The notes: generated by a model from the sequence alone, not told the origin. Positions 7,601 through 19,409 are shown, numbered from the stretch's first letter. The stretch: DNA of 64,000 bases from Alkalispirochaeta americana (GCF_900156105.1 NZ_FTMS01000013.1:56709-120708); one strand, 5' to 3'. A program made the numbers and translations.

Positions 7601-8988
7601 TCGTTCTCAAGTTCGGCGGTACCAGCGTCAAGGATGCTCACTGGATCGGCAATACCCTGAAGATAGCAGAGCAGCGACTGGATCAGGCCCCGTTGCTGGT
7701 GAGCTCGGCCATGGCCGGGGTCACCGATACCCTCATAGAGATCGCTCACTTTTCCGTAGAGGGAGAGATCACGTCTGCCCAGGCCCTTCTGGAGGGCATC
7801 AAGTCCTCCCACCGGGCAGCTCTGACGGACGTAACGGCATCGCTGGATCAGACCGTTGCCGAACCCTGGAAGGTCCGGCTTGAAGAGCTTCTGGATGATC
7901 TGGCGGTGCTCGTGGAGGGCATGGGGCTGGTTCACGAGGCCAGTCCCCGCTCCCGGGATGCCCTGCTCTCCTTTGGAGAACTTCTCTCCACCACCGTGAT
8001 CGCTGCGGCTGCCCGGGCCCGGGGCATTTCAGCCACCCTGCTGGACAGCCGGGAACTCATCATGACCAGCACCGACTTCGGGGCGGCCCGGCCCGACCTG
8101 GCCGAAACGACCCGCCGTATCACCGCCCAGGTATCTCCCCGCCCTGGACATCTCTACATTGCCCAGGGGTTCATCGGCTCCACCACCAACCAGGTGACCA
8201 CCACCCTGGGCCGAAGCGGATCTGACTTCAGCGCCACTATTTTCGGCGCAGCCCTGGAAGCTGAACAGGTAGAGATCTGGACCGACGTGGACGGCATCAT
8301 GACCTCGGACCCTCGAATTGTTCCCTCGGCCCGCACCATCCCCGAGATCAGCTACAGCGAGGCTGCCGAGCTGGCCTACTTCGGGGCCCGGGTGATTCAC
8401 CCGGCCACACTTGTCCCGGCAGTGGAGCGAAACATACCGGTGGTGGTCTGTAACACCCACAACCCGGAAGGTCCCAAGACGCACATTCTGAAGAGCCCCT
8501 CCCGGGCAGGACTTCGAGCGATCGCCGGCCGCCGGGGGGTCACAATCATCACAGTCTTTTCCAGCCGCATGCTGAATACCTGGGGGTTTCTGAGCCGCAT
8601 GTTTCGTGTGTTTGAGACAAACCGGGTGAGCGTGGACCTGATCGCCACCAGCGAGGTTTCCGTTTCTGTTTCCCTGGATCTTCCGGATCCGCCGCCGGCA
8701 CTCCTTCAGGAACTGGCTATTCTGGGTTCCGTCCAGGTCGACCGCGACAAGGCGGTCTTCTCTCTGGTGGGAGAAGGAATGTGGAAGAGCCCCGAACGGA
8801 TACGGGATGTCTTTGATTCTGTAATGTCTGTCTTCTCCGGCCCTGGCGGGGTGGAGTCCGGCCCTGGTGGGGTGGAGATGATCAGCCTGGGGTCCTCCGA
8901 GACAAACCTTTCGCTGGTGATTCCCCAGGATCAACTTGATCCGGTGATGCGGGAAATCCACCAGAGGTTCTTCACCGCCCCGGCCTGA
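7597..8988 (+). CDS. lysC: Aspartate kinase, monofunctional with tandem ACT domains
   Basis: Phosphorylates aspartate, the first step of the aspartate family pathway. It has 463 residues from a GTG that shares bases with the asd stop (GTGA). The kinase motif VLKFGGTSV opens the protein; DFGAARPD and GRSGSDFSATIFGAAL follow, then WTDVDGIMTSDPR. The C-terminal third has two ACT domains (VTIITVFSSRML, then VEMISLGSSETNLSLVI), the usual site of end-product feedback. An in-frame 21-bp tandem duplication inserts the heptad SGPGGVE twice between helix and strand of the second ACT domain. The enzyme acts directly before Asd, its operon partner. No homoserine dehydrogenase domain is present. Confidence 0.97.
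   Translation: MIVLKFGGTSVKDAHWIGNTLKIAEQRLDQAPLLVSSAMAGVTDTLIEIAHFSVEGEITSAQALLEGIKSSHRAALTDVTASLDQTVAEPWKVRLEELLDDLAVLVEGMGLVHEASPRSRDALLSFGELLSTTVIAAAARARGISATLLDSRELIMTSTDFGAARPDLAETTRRITAQVSPRPGHLYIAQGFIGSTTNQVTTTLGRSGSDFSATIFGAALEAEQVEIWTDVDGIMTSDPRIVPSARTIPEISYSEAAELAYFGARVIHPATLVPAVERNIPVVVCNTHNPEGPKTHILKSPSRAGLRAIAGRRGVTIITVFSSRMLNTWGFLSRMFRVFETNRVSVDLIATSEVSVSVSLDLPDPPPALLQELAILGSVQVDRDKAVFSLVGEGMWKSPERIRDVFDSVMSVFSGPGGVESGPGGVEMISLGSSETNLSLVIPQDQLDPVMREIHQRFFTAPA
8836..8877 (+). repeat. In-frame 21-bp tandem duplication in lysC
   Basis: Two copies (8836-8856 and 8857-8877) differ by one synonymous base (ggcggg/ggtggg). Each encodes SGPGGVE within the second ACT domain. Confidence 0.9.
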
Positions 8989-9018
8989 TGAGGGGCTGCG
9001 GCGGCGATCCGGGAAAAG

Positions 9019-10374
9019 CTACTCCCCGTCGAGACCATACTCGCTGATTTTGCGGTGCAAGGTCTTCCTGCCGATACCAAGCGTTTCGGCGGTGCGAGTC
9101 TTGTTGCCCTTGTGGTGAGCCAGGTTTGCCCGAATGATCTCCCGCTCGGCCCGGGAAAGGGTGCTTCCCAGAGGAACCCGGATAGCATCTCCCTCATCCT
9201 CGGCCTGGCTGATGCTGGGCGGCAGGTCGTCCAGCGTTATGATCGATCCCTTGCACATGACCACAGCGCTCTCGATGCTGTTACGTAACTCCCGAATGTT
9301 TCCCGGCCAGCCATGCCTGTGCAGAGCCGCTCGGGCGCGAACGTCCACCCCCTCTACGGGCTTGTTGTTCTCCCGGGCAAACTCTTTTATAAAGGAAGCA
9401 ACCAGGAGGGGGATGTCCTCTTTTCTCTCTCTCAGGGGAGGGACATGGATGTTCACCACGTTCAGACGATAGAAAAGATCCTCCCGAAAGGAGCCGCTTT
9501 CGATCTCGCTGCGCAGATCCCTGTTTGTGGCCGAGACGATCCTCACGTCTACACTAACTGTCTCTTCCCCTCCAACCCGTTCAAACTGTTTTTCCTGAAG
9601 AACCCGCAAAATCTTGATCTGCAGGGTCTGATTAACCTCTCCAATTTCGTCAAGGAAGATCGTGCCGGCGTTGGCAAGCTCAAAGCGTCCCCGCTTTCGC
9701 CCGATCGCGCCGGTAAAGGCTCCTTTCTCGTGGCCGAAGAGCTCGCTTTCCAGGAGCGACTCCGAGAGGGCTGCACAGTGAACCTTGATCAACGACTTTT
9801 CGGCCCGCTCCGAGAGGCGATGGATCGCATCGGCCACCAGCTCTTTTCCTACGCCACTTTCACCGGTGATCAGGACCGAGGCCTTTGTAGGAGCCACCTG
9901 GCGAATCACGTCCAGAAGGCGCTGCATGGCCGTGCTTTTGCCGATGATCTCCGAGGTCTTGCGATGTTGCTCCAGCTCCTGCTGGAGCTGGCGGTGCTGG
10001 ATAACCAGTTCCCTCGACGAGAGCGCCCGCTGTGCCAATAACGAGAGACGATCCAGCGAAACCGGCTTGGTGAGGAAATCGTAGGCTCCATCGCGCATGG
10101 CCTGAACAGCTGTTTCGATTGTTCCATGACCGGTCAGAATGATTACCGGCACAGTGGGATAGTTCTGGACCACCCGCCGGAGCAGCTCCTCTCCAGGCAG
10201 ACGAGGCATCTTCAGGTCGGCGATCACCAGATCGACCTCTTCACGTTCGATGATATCCAGCGCTTCCTGGCCGTCGGCGGCAAGAAAGACGGCGTAGCCA
10301 TCTATCTCCAGGGCCTTCCCCAGACCGGAGCGGATGTTTTTCTCGTCATCAGCAATCAGCACATTGAATTTCAT
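9019..10374 (-). CDS. NtrC-family sigma-54-dependent response regulator
   Basis: Transcription activator for RNA polymerase-sigma-54, 451 residues. The receiver domain (1-120) has acidic pocket D9-D10, phospho-acceptor Asp53 (IADLKMP) and a conserved Lys in LTKP. The AAA+ domain (about 145-385) carries Walker A GESGVGKE, the sigma-54 contact loop GAFTGA, and Walker [11 protein letters not shown] Fis-type helix-turn-helix closes the protein ([21 protein letters not shown]). Its start overlaps the stop of the PAS kinase by four bases (ATGA), so the two form a cognate pair. The order murG-cvpA-clamp loader-kinase-regulator matches, as I recall, the Hk2-Rrp2 locus of Borrelia and the AtoC locus of Treponema, so this is probably the Rrp2 counterpart. 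A candidate target is the -24/-12 site at 3295-3312. Confidence 0.96.
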   Translation of the reverse strand: MKFNVLIADDEKNIRSGLGKALEIDGYAVFLAADGQEALDIIEREEVDLVIADLKMPRLPGEELLRRVVQNYPTVPVIILTGHGTIETAVQAMRDGAYDFLTKPVSLDRLSLLAQRALSSRELVIQHRQLQQELEQHRKTSEIIGKSTAMQRLLDVIRQVAPTKASVLITGESGVGKELVADAIHRLSERAEKSLIKVHCAALSESLLESELFGHEKGAFTGAIGRKRGRFELANAGTIFLDEIGEVNQTLQIKILRVLQEKQFERVGGEETVSVDVRIVSATNRDLRSEIESGSFREDLFYRLNVVNIHVPPLRERKEDIPLLVASFIKEFARENNKPVEGVDVRARAALHRHGWPGNIRELRNSIESAVVMCKGSIITLDDLPPSISQAEDEGDAIRVPLGSTLSRAEREIIRANLAHHKGNKTRTAETLGIGRKTLHRKISEYGLDGE

Positions 10375-11618
10375 GATTCGGTGGCCTCTCTCCGGGGTAT
10401 TTGACCGTTCCGGGTAGTCTGGCCTTCCCGGGACAGATGATCCTCCCGGGGGCGATTGCCTTCCCAGGTGATAAGACGTTGCTCTCGCTGAGGGACGGGC
10501 AAGGTGATCGTGAAGGTAGACCCCCTCCCCTCCCGGGAATGAACAGAGATGTCACCCATGTGTTCTTTCACCACCTTGTAGACCAGGGTAAGGCCAATGC
10601 CGCTGCCGAAATCTCTGGTTGTGAAATAGGGTTCGAAGATCTTTTCCAGCACCTCCGGGGACATACCCAGGCCGGTATCACTGATACGCACCAGCGCCTC
10701 ATCGCCCCGCACCTGGGTGATAACACGAAGGGTTCCTCCCTGAGGCATGGCGCTCATGGCGTTTTTCACGATGTTCAGAAGGGCCTGTTTGAAATAGCGC
10801 CGGTCCAGATCAAGCTCGGGGACGGCCGGATCAAGATCGCGCTCCAGCTTGATCCCCCCCTCTTCCAGCTCGTAGCGCAGGAAGTTGAGCAGATCATCCA
10901 GAAGCTGGTTCAGATCAGCTGGTTCCAGCTGCGTGTCCATGGGGCGCACGGCAAAGAGAAAATCCACCACGATCCGGTTCAGCCGCTCGATCTCCTCGCT
11001 GATAACCTCCAGATATTCCTTCATGGTGCCGGAATCGGGGCAATCCAGGCAGTCCACGCTCTTCTCAAGAAGCTGGGCATGGATACCGATCGATCCCAGG
11101 GGGTTTTTTATCTCATGGGCTACGCCCGCAGCGAGGGTGGTGAGGCTGGCCAGACTCTCGGCACGCCGGAGCCGCGCCTCGCGGGTTCGCTTTTCAGAGA
11201 TGTCCACCACCTGGAGGATGTTCCCCCGGACGTGGCCATCCTTCACCATAGGAAGAATGCTGCAACTCAGAATGCGGGTAACCCCCGCATGATCCAGGGC
11301 AAACTCCTGATCCGATACAGTGTCTTCCCGGGAGAGGATCATCTCGGTAAAGGTGGCGATATCCCTGTCCAGGATCACATCCCAGAGCGGCCGTTCTCCC
11401 ATGGGCTTCCCCGTGACCAGAGGGATCATCCGTTCGGCCGCCTTGTTAACCAGGACAAGACGGTGCTCTGTATCGGTGATCAACACGCCGTCGCTCATGG
11501 AATCCAGGGTTACAGCCAGGCGTTCGTTCTCTTCGGCCATCACAAGGAGCAGCTGTTCAATCTGCTCGTTATCCAGCTTGGATATTTTTTCCAGCGCCCG
11601 TTTTACCAAGCCTCTCAT
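10371..11618 (-). CDS. PAS-domain sensor histidine kinase (NtrB-like)
   Basis: Cytosolic two-component sensor of 415 residues with no membrane segment. A PAS domain (about 33-145; SMSDGVLITDTEHRLVLVNKAAE) precedes the dimerisation helix with phospho-acceptor His168 (AAGVAHEIKNPLGSI). The ATPase domain has N box NIVKNAMSAM, G1 ISDTGLGMS and G2 GSGIGLTLVYK. Its C-terminal 35 residues are a charged tail made of loose repeats (SREG, TRNG, PRRE). The gene abuts the upstream clamp-loader gene with no gap and overlaps the NtrC-type regulator by four bases. It is the likely kinase of that regulator. The signal is unknown, but lack of membrane helices points to an internal cue. Confidence 0.94.
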   Translation of the reverse strand: MRGLVKRALEKISKLDNEQIEQLLLVMAEENERLAVTLDSMSDGVLITDTEHRLVLVNKAAERMIPLVTGKPMGERPLWDVILDRDIATFTEMILSREDTVSDQEFALDHAGVTRILSCSILPMVKDGHVRGNILQVVDISEKRTREARLRRAESLASLTTLAAGVAHEIKNPLGSIGIHAQLLEKSVDCLDCPDSGTMKEYLEVISEEIERLNRIVVDFLFAVRPMDTQLEPADLNQLLDDLLNFLRYELEEGGIKLERDLDPAVPELDLDRRYFKQALLNIVKNAMSAMPQGGTLRVITQVRGDEALVRISDTGLGMSPEVLEKIFEPYFTTRDFGSGIGLTLVYKVVKEHMGDISVHSREGRGSTFTITLPVPQREQRLITWEGNRPREDHLSREGQTTRNGQIPRREATES

Positions 11619-12818
11619 TCACCCCCCCTGACCGTCCTGTATTGCCAGCAGAAACCCTGTGATGGTGGTCACGGGGTGCATATTCCGAACCTCTATACGG
11701 GAGCGGTAGGCACGAAGGAGCGGCCCCCACCGTTGCAGCCGGAGAGTTTCCCGGGGCTGGGCACGCCGAAGGCGATCGCGGGCTACCTCGGAAAACTCCT
11801 CAAAAAAGAGATAACTGCTCGTTGCAGCGGTACCCTGGGCGTACTCTCTTCCGATTTTTTCAAGAAGATCGCCGTCAACTCGTCCCTGAAGCGCCTGATC
11901 CACCACCTGATCCACCAGGTCCCGACGCACCCCGGCATCCCCGCCGCCAGAGGATCGGAAGAAGGATGCCAGCGAGGAATAGTCACCCGATTTCTGGCGA
12001 AAGATCTTTTCCTGCACCCGATCCTGCACATCCCGGGGACGATCGGGAAGATAATACGTGCGAAGCCGGGAAAGCAACGTGGGTATCACGGCGCTGCGTT
12101 GCGATGTGGTCAGTATCAGATGCACGCCCCGGGGCGGCTCTTCCAGGAGTTTCAGAAGGCTATTGCGCGCTCCTTCCTGGAGCGTGTGAGCCTCCTCGAT
12201 AATCGCTACTTTCACACCATCGGCGCTACTCACGTGGGCCCAGCCCGCCAGGGCCCGAACCAGATCCACAGGAACCAGCTCGTGGGGAACAACACGCTGA
12301 AACCGCACAAGAGCGCTTTCGAGTTTTTTGAGTGAGGTCTCGGGGATTCCCCCCGGGGGAAGCTCCACCGCCCCCGGAGGGGGCTCCATCGCCTGGAGCA
12401 ACTCCTCCACCGGTTCCAGGGCAGGGAGGATTTTTTTGAGGCGGAGATCGCTCCAGAGGGCAGAATCAAAACGCCGCACAAGCTTCCTCACCGCCCGGAT
12501 CAGAAGGAAGAGAGTCCCCCCCCGGGGCTCCCTGCGATACGCCTCCAGAGAGGCGGCGATTTCCAGATCGAAATAGCGGGGACCCGCACAAACCAGCCCC
12601 GGGTGAGACAGGGTTCGGTGCAGCCCGCAGGAATGGCACCGGCAGTCCCACCGGCCTCCTTCGCGGCAGGAAAGACTTCGGGCGATTTCCAGGGCTACCG
12701 TGGATTTTCCTCCGTAACGGGGTCCTGCCAGAAGGATCGCCGGGGGGAGTTCTCCGCGAAGGATCTCCCGGGAAAGCTCCCCGGTAACGGTTTCCAGACC
12801 AAGGGCGTTCTCGAACAT
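11619..12818 (-). CDS. holB: DNA polymerase III delta'-like clamp-loader subunit
   Basis: AAA+ protein of 399 residues resembling the delta' or gamma/tau subunits that load the sliding clamp. Walker A is LLAGPRYGGKSTVA. A zinc-type cysteine cluster follows (CREGGRWDCRCHSCG). IIEEAHTLQEGARNSLLKLLEEPP corresponds to the DEAx box and sensor region, and SRLRTYYLP to the RxxS-type turn. It is longer than E. coli delta' because of an insert at about 95-190 rich in proline and charged residues. It lies between cvpA and the PAS kinase with 0-2 base gaps. Assignment as delta' rather than another clamp-loader homologue rests on position and motifs only. Confidence 0.8.
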   Translation of the reverse strand: MFENALGLETVTGELSREILRGELPPAILLAGPRYGGKSTVALEIARSLSCREGGRWDCRCHSCGLHRTLSHPGLVCAGPRYFDLEIAASLEAYRREPRGGTLFLLIRAVRKLVRRFDSALWSDLRLKKILPALEPVEELLQAMEPPPGAVELPPGGIPETSLKKLESALVRFQRVVPHELVPVDLVRALAGWAHVSSADGVKVAIIEEAHTLQEGARNSLLKLLEEPPRGVHLILTTSQRSAVIPTLLSRLRTYYLPDRPRDVQDRVQEKIFRQKSGDYSSLASFFRSSGGGDAGVRRDLVDQVVDQALQGRVDGDLLEKIGREYAQGTAATSSYLFFEEFSEVARDRLRRAQPRETLRLQRWGPLLRAYRSRIEVRNMHPVTTITGFLLAIQDGQGG

Positions 12819-12820
12819 TT

Positions 12821-13294
12821 CTATCCGCTAATCAATCGCTCTGCATAGGGAAGCAGGGGCAAAAGAAATTGTGCCACCAGACTCTCTGCGATGATCCCTC
12901 GGGCATCGAAGACAGGCTGAAGCTGAAGAACCAGAACCAGTATAAAGGAAACCAGAATACCCTCGGCAATTCCCAGAAAAAAACCCAGGGCCCGATCGAG
13001 GCTTTCCAGATTGATCTTCTCTACAAGCCGATCCAGGGCACTTTCGAAGATTTTTACCACCAGATAGACCAGCAAAAAAAGCCCCAAAAATGAAAGAACC
13101 TGCGACCAGGCTCCCGAACCGATCCAGGGCTGTACGTAGACAGCCACTACCCCGGAAAAAATAACGGCCACACCGATTCCCAAAATAACCGCAGCCATGG
13201 AAAGACACTCCCGGACAAAGCCCCGGAAAGCCGCCCGAAGGGAGAGAAAGACGATGATGATCAAAAAGACGATATCCAGACCCGATAAATCCAC
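12821..13294 (-). CDS. cvpA: CvpA family membrane protein
   Basis: Integral inner-membrane protein of 157 residues with four hydrophobic helices (about 5-22, 33-56, 64-83 and 105-125). The CvpA signature is present: an N-terminal LDIVFLIIIVFLSLRAAFRGFVRE segment with the conserved RG-F pair. The family is named for colicin V production in E. coli; its molecular function is not settled. The start is a GTG at 13294 with AGGAG five bases upstream. It is downstream of murG (18-bp gap) and 2 bp ahead of the clamp-loader gene, so it belongs to the same transcript. Confidence 0.88.
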   Translation of the reverse strand: MDLSGLDIVFLIIIVFLSLRAAFRGFVRECLSMAAVILGIGVAVIFSGVVAVYVQPWIGSGAWSQVLSFLGLFLLVYLVVKIFESALDRLVEKINLESLDRALGFFLGIAEGILVSFILVLVLQLQPVFDARGIIAESLVAQFLLPLLPYAERLISG

Positions 13295-13312
13295 CTCTAC
13301 TCCTCTTGATAA

Positions 13313-14416
13313 CTATTCTATAATGCGCCCGATTATTCCCGCAATGCTCCTGGCGCTGTTCCCTCCTGCAAAGGATCGAGCAGCCTCGGCCATGGCCGCC
13401 CTCCGGGGGCTATCCTCCAGAAGGCTTTGCACCATCACCAGGAGATCCTTCGAATCTTCCGGACCTCCCTCAAAGACCAGGGCTGCGCCAGAAGCGGCGT
13501 AGCGTGCGGCGTTTCGCACCTGATCCCCCCGGGATGAGGCCGAACTGAGGGGAACCAGGACCGCCGGAGTCGCCGTCACAGCCAGTTCCCAGATTGATCC
13601 CGCCCCGGCCCGACATATTACCAGATCGCTTCTCTGCAGAAGAGGGGCAAACTCTTCGGAAAATGAGGGGAATCCTGCGTACCTGCCGGGGACAGCCTCG
13701 GCAGCGATCTCCCCGATCAATTCTTTCCCGTGGTCGCCTGTCTGGTGAACCACCAGAGCGATCTCCGTAAGCGCCTTGATCTGCTCCCGAACGTACCGGT
13801 TCAGCTGGTGAGCCCCCAGAGACCCCCCCGTGACAAGAATCACCGGCAACCCCTCGTCCTGAAGCCCCACCAGAGAAAGCGCATGCCGGGAAGAATCAGA
13901 AAAGAACTCCCGCCGCACGGGGTTTCCCGTAACGACAACTCTTCCACGAAGGGAAGGTGAAAAGGCCTGGATTGATTCCTCATAGGGAAGGCAGATCACC
14001 CGGGCCAGAGGTGCCGTCAATCGGGTGGCAAGCCCGGGATCGGCATCGGACTCGTGAACAACCACGGGTATTCCCGCAACCCGCGCTGCCGCAACCACGG
14101 GGACAGCCACAAAGCCTCCCTTGGAAAAAACCAGGGACGCCCCTTCGCGCTTGAGTATCCAGAGAGCTGCAAAAAACCCCGCCGCTACCCGGAAGAGGTC
14201 CAGGAAGTTTTGCCAGTCAAAATACCGGCGCAACTTACCCGTGGGAACACTCCGGTAACGAAGCCCCTCGCCCCCCACAATTCCGCGCTCGATCCCCCGG
14301 CGGGACCCGATCCAGAGGACCTTCTCCTGGTGATCCCGGGAAAGCTCCCGGTATACCGCAAGACCAGGGTAAACGTGCCCGCCGGTGCCTCCACCGGTGA
14401 AAACAATGGTACTCAC
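13313..14416 (-). CDS. murG: MurG, lipid II-forming N-acetylglucosaminyltransferase
   Basis: Transfers GlcNAc from UDP-GlcNAc to lipid I on the cytoplasmic face of the membrane, completing lipid II. It has 367 residues from a GTG at 14416 that overlaps the DUF445 stop (GTGA). The N-terminal glycine loop FTGGGTGGHVYPGLA is diagnostic. VFSKGGFVAVPVV and VHESDADPGLATR match the lipid I site. The second G loop is VTGGSLGAHQLNR, and the UDP-GlcNAc site is ICRAGAGSIWEL. An in-frame extension upstream exists but lacks family similarity, and the GTG leaves the normal MurG length. Together with murC 14 kb away it serves wall synthesis. Confidence 0.97.
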   Translation of the reverse strand: MSTIVFTGGGTGGHVYPGLAVYRELSRDHQEKVLWIGSRRGIERGIVGGEGLRYRSVPTGKLRRYFDWQNFLDLFRVAAGFFAALWILKREGASLVFSKGGFVAVPVVAAARVAGIPVVVHESDADPGLATRLTAPLARVICLPYEESIQAFSPSLRGRVVVTGNPVRREFFSDSSRHALSLVGLQDEGLPVILVTGGSLGAHQLNRYVREQIKALTEIALVVHQTGDHGKELIGEIAAEAVPGRYAGFPSFSEEFAPLLQRSDLVICRAGAGSIWELAVTATPAVLVPLSSASSRGDQVRNAARYAASGAALVFEGGPEDSKDLLVMVQSLLEDSPRRAAMAEAARSFAGGNSARSIAGIIGRIIE

Positions 14417-15765
14417 ACAACCTCCATGAGACGAAACACAACCTGTGAAGCTCCGATCATCGCACCCAGCAAGGCACCAAAAACATTTATCCATCGCAGG
14501 TGTCTGCGAATGATGCCCATCAGCAGGGACTCGACACGCTCCACCTCCAGACTGTCGATCCGGCTCACCACCAGTTCCTCCACATCGAGATGGGACAGAA
14601 TTTCCCGGGTTACCCCCAGAAGGAGAGCCTGGATTCTCCGGGCGCCCCAGCGACTGAGCGAGGACCGGCGGCGACGGAATCCAGGGAGGAGATCCCCCAA
14701 CAGGACGTGGCCCCGGGGGCAAACCCAGGCCCGGAGAGCCCGAACCAGGAGGGAGGCCCCCTCACTTCCCGGCTCATCGGGAGAAAACACCCCGGAAAGC
14801 CCCTGAAGATGGCGTTCCAGATACGACGCCAGAGGATCTTCCCGGCCGATCCCTTCTTCCAGGATCTGACGGAACCGTTCCAGAAGCTCCCCTGAAAAAA
14901 GGTCCCTTCCCCGGCTGTGCCTGTGGTCCTCCAGCCACTGCGCCAGGAATTCCTGCACCCTCCTGCGACACGACCCCTGGTGAAGAGCACGGGTGATCTC
15001 CTGGATTATCCGGTCCACCAAGAGGGGCATCTTCTCGGCTATCTGGCGATCGTATTGCACGGCCGCAACCAAGAGCCGCTGCATGGGATTCAACTGGTCC
15101 AGGGCAAAGGCAACAACCCCTTCTACCCCCTGCCGGAGCTCTTCACGAACCTCCTGGCGCTGGAGCAGCTCCTCCGCAGCTTGGGCCACCTGCGGCCAGT
15201 ATTCATCCACCAGGAATGCTGCGTCCCCGGAAGAAATCTCCTCCAGAGGTCTGATTCCGGAAAACTCCTCCAGGAGAACGGAGGAAATCTTCCCTGCCCG
15301 CTGTGAGAGCGCCCGCGCAACCCCCTGAGCGATCGTCCGGCGGACACCCCTGCCGGAAGGCCCCGCAAGGAACTCCTTTATCCGGAAATCCAGGTGCCCC
15401 AGAAGCCTTTCAGCATCAACCTTCTCCATTGCTGCAGCCAGAGGAAGAGACGAAACCCAGACACACCCTCGAGAGAGGGCGCGCTGCAACCCCAGGCGAA
15501 AAGAATCAGCGGAAAACCGTTTCTCCAGCACCTCCTGGGAAAGAAGATCCTGCGATACCATGCGGGCAATGCTCCGGGCCAATTCTCCCCGCTGCCGGGG
15601 AATCACCCCGGGGGTAAAGGGCAGGGAAACCTTCCAGAGCATAACCGGCCGCAGCGGCCGAAAAAGCATGCGAATCGCCACGGTGTTGGTAAGATACCCG
15701 ATTGCGGCCCCCACCACCACGGGGAGGGACCAGGACAAAACCATTCGAATCATGGATTCCGTCAC
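14413..15765 (-). CDS. DUF445 family membrane-associated protein
   Basis: A 450-residue member of the DUF445 (YheB/YjiN-like) family. It begins with a membrane helix containing the family hallmark GAAIGYLTNTVAIRMLFRP, followed by LPFTPGVIPRQRGELARSI. A long helical, charged middle region (about 70-400) leads to a second hydrophobic segment near the C-terminus (INVFGALLGAMIGASQVV). Function is unknown; the topology suggests a membrane-tethered helical stalk. It overlaps the SH3 lipoprotein gene by four bases at its start and murG at its stop, so translation is probably coupled. Confidence 0.85.
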   Translation of the reverse strand: MTESMIRMVLSWSLPVVVGAAIGYLTNTVAIRMLFRPLRPVMLWKVSLPFTPGVIPRQRGELARSIARMVSQDLLSQEVLEKRFSADSFRLGLQRALSRGCVWVSSLPLAAAMEKVDAERLLGHLDFRIKEFLAGPSGRGVRRTIAQGVARALSQRAGKISSVLLEEFSGIRPLEEISSGDAAFLVDEYWPQVAQAAEELLQRQEVREELRQGVEGVVAFALDQLNPMQRLLVAAVQYDRQIAEKMPLLVDRIIQEITRALHQGSCRRRVQEFLAQWLEDHRHSRGRDLFSGELLERFRQILEEGIGREDPLASYLERHLQGLSGVFSPDEPGSEGASLLVRALRAWVCPRGHVLLGDLLPGFRRRRSSLSRWGARRIQALLLGVTREILSHLDVEELVVSRIDSLEVERVESLLMGIIRRHLRWINVFGALLGAMIGASQVVFRLMEVV

Positions 15766-16147
15766 CGTTCACCGGGACGCCGCAGCTGGCGGCGGGCGCT
15801 TTGGGCCTGGGCATCGCTCATGTAGAGAGCCACGTCGTCCCGGTATACCCAGCCCTCTCGTCTGGCCGCCACCAGATAGAGCCAGCGCTCGTCGGGGGTA
15901 CGCTCCGAAACAGAGAGAATATCACCAAACCGACTGTGCACCATGACGGGACTGTCGATCGATGGCTCGCGATGCATTCGTGCGTACTCCACGGAAACCA
16001 GGGCAATACTATCGCGGTGGACCAGAACGGATGTTTCCGGCAGAGGGATATCCGGAGCCTTGTCGCCACACGAGACCAGGAGGCAGGCTGGGACCAGAAG
16101 AAGCACTGTGAGGCAAAGGGCAGGAAAGACCTGGACAGGAAAGCGCT

Positions 16148-16151
<4 letters not shown>
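15762..16151 (-). CDS. SH3-like domain lipoprotein
   Basis: A 129-residue predicted lipoprotein. The signal peptide ends in the lipobox LLVSCG, with lipidated Cys at about residue 28. The mature part matches a bacterial SH3 (SH3b) fold: ARMHREPSIDSPVMVHSRFGDIL, then ERWLYLVAARREGWVYRDDV. SH3b domains commonly bind peptidoglycan or act as periplasmic adaptors. It overlaps both uvrB and DUF445 by ATGA. No specific role can be read from the sequence. Confidence 0.8.
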
Positions 16152-18163
<2,012 letters not shown>

Positions 18164-18218
18164 CACCAACCCCGAGACCAGGCCTCTCGCCCGTGCCCGA
18201 AGACCCGCCCGGGGAGGG

Positions 18219-19409
18219 TCAATCCCAGGAGTATTGCCGGGGCCGCTCGCTCAAGACGACCGTTGTCTCGTGGACCTCTCTGCCCCGGTAGTACCGGACC
18301 TGTACAGTATCACCGGGGCGCTTATCCTCCAAGGCCTCGTAGAGGTTCGCCAGGGTTGTCACGGGGATCTCATCGATTCCGACGATAATATCCCCCCCCA
18401 GATAGATGACTGTTCGGCCGTAGCGAACGCCCCGGTTACGGGATCCGCCCTGAAGCCCCGCCTCCTGGGCGTTCCCCCCGGGAACAATCCCGTGAATCAG
18501 CACCCCCTGGTTCACAGGCAACCCCGCATACTGAACGAGCTGGGGAAAGAGCTGTCGGGGCTCGATATCGATCCAGCCGCGCCGCACCTGACCGTGGGCG
18601 ATCAGATCGGGGACCACCCGACGCACTGTGGAAACAGGAACGGCAAAACCGATCCCGACAGATCCGCCGCTAGGCGAAAAAATCGCCGTATTCACCCCCA
18701 CCATCTCACCCTGCCGGTTCAGGAGAGGCCCTCCGGAGTTGCCGGGATTAATGGACGCGTCGGTCTGAATCATATCGCGAATCACCAGGTTATTCCGGGC
18801 GCGCAGGGGTCGCCCCAGACCACTGACTACACCGGCGGTGAGTGTACGGTCAAGCCCGAAGGGGTTCCCTATGGCCAACACGGTCTGTCCGATCCGAAGC
18901 GACGAGGAGTCTCCAAGGGGTATGGGCTCCAACTCTCTTCCTTCGGGATCAAAACGGATCACCGCCAGATCGTTCTCCGGGTCTCGCCCCGTCACTTCTC
19001 CCTCCAGGCGGGAACCGTCGGCCATCGTGACAAAAACCCTGGAAGCTCCTTCAACGACATGATCGTTGGTAAGAACAAATCCTCTGGAATCTATGATCGA
19101 TCCGGACCCGCTCGAACCCTCCTGGGGAACGGCTTCGAGAAACCAGTTATACACCACCGTCTCGGTGTTGACGTTCACCACCGATTCGTTTCGCGACTCG
19201 TAGACGGTGATCGCGTCGTGCTCCTCCTGGGAGACCTCCAGGGGGGGCAATTCTCTACGCCGGGGCTCCTCGAAGGAGGACTCTCCCAAGGACGGAGACA
19301 CCGGCTTTTCCCGGAGAGTTCCTCCAGCTCCACTGCTCCCGAGAAGCCATCCGCCATAGAGGGCCGCCAGAAGCAGCACCGGATAGAGAAACCTCTTTCT
19401 TCCGTTCAT
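18219..19409 (-). CDS. HtrA/DegP-type serine protease with one PDZ domain
   Basis: Envelope quality-control protease, 396 residues. The N-terminal hydrophobic segment (7-24) lacks an obvious cleavage site, so it may remain membrane-anchored like DegS. The catalytic triad is visible: His117 (LTNDHVVEG), Asp147 (ENDLAVI) and Ser225 (NPGNSGGPLL). The oxyanion loop and the LD/L3 loops (TDASINPGNSGG) are intact. A single PDZ domain covers about 270-385 with the binding loop GWIDIEPRQLFPQL. A TTGGCA-18-TATATT promoter candidate lies in the end of comM, ending 10 bases before the ATG, so it may be transcribed separately from the rest of the block. Confidence 0.95.
   Translation of the reverse strand: MNGRKRFLYPVLLLAALYGGWLLGSSGAGGTLREKPVSPSLGESSFEEPRRRELPPLEVSQEEHDAITVYESRNESVVNVNTETVVYNWFLEAVPQEGSSGSGSIIDSRGFVLTNDHVVEGASRVFVTMADGSRLEGEVTGRDPENDLAVIRFDPEGRELEPIPLGDSSSLRIGQTVLAIGNPFGLDRTLTAGVVSGLGRPLRARNNLVIRDMIQTDASINPGNSGGPLLNRQGEMVGVNTAIFSPSGGSVGIGFAVPVSTVRRVVPDLIAHGQVRRGWIDIEPRQLFPQLVQYAGLPVNQGVLIHGIVPGGNAQEAGLQGGSRNRGVRYGRTVIYLGGDIIVGIDEIPVTTLANLYEALEDKRPGDTVQVRYYRGREVHETTVVLSERPRQYSWD

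Noticed and set aside
12869..13093. Small plus-strand frame opposite cvpA
   Set aside because: No ribosome site or motif; it mirrors conserved hydrophobic codons of cvpA.
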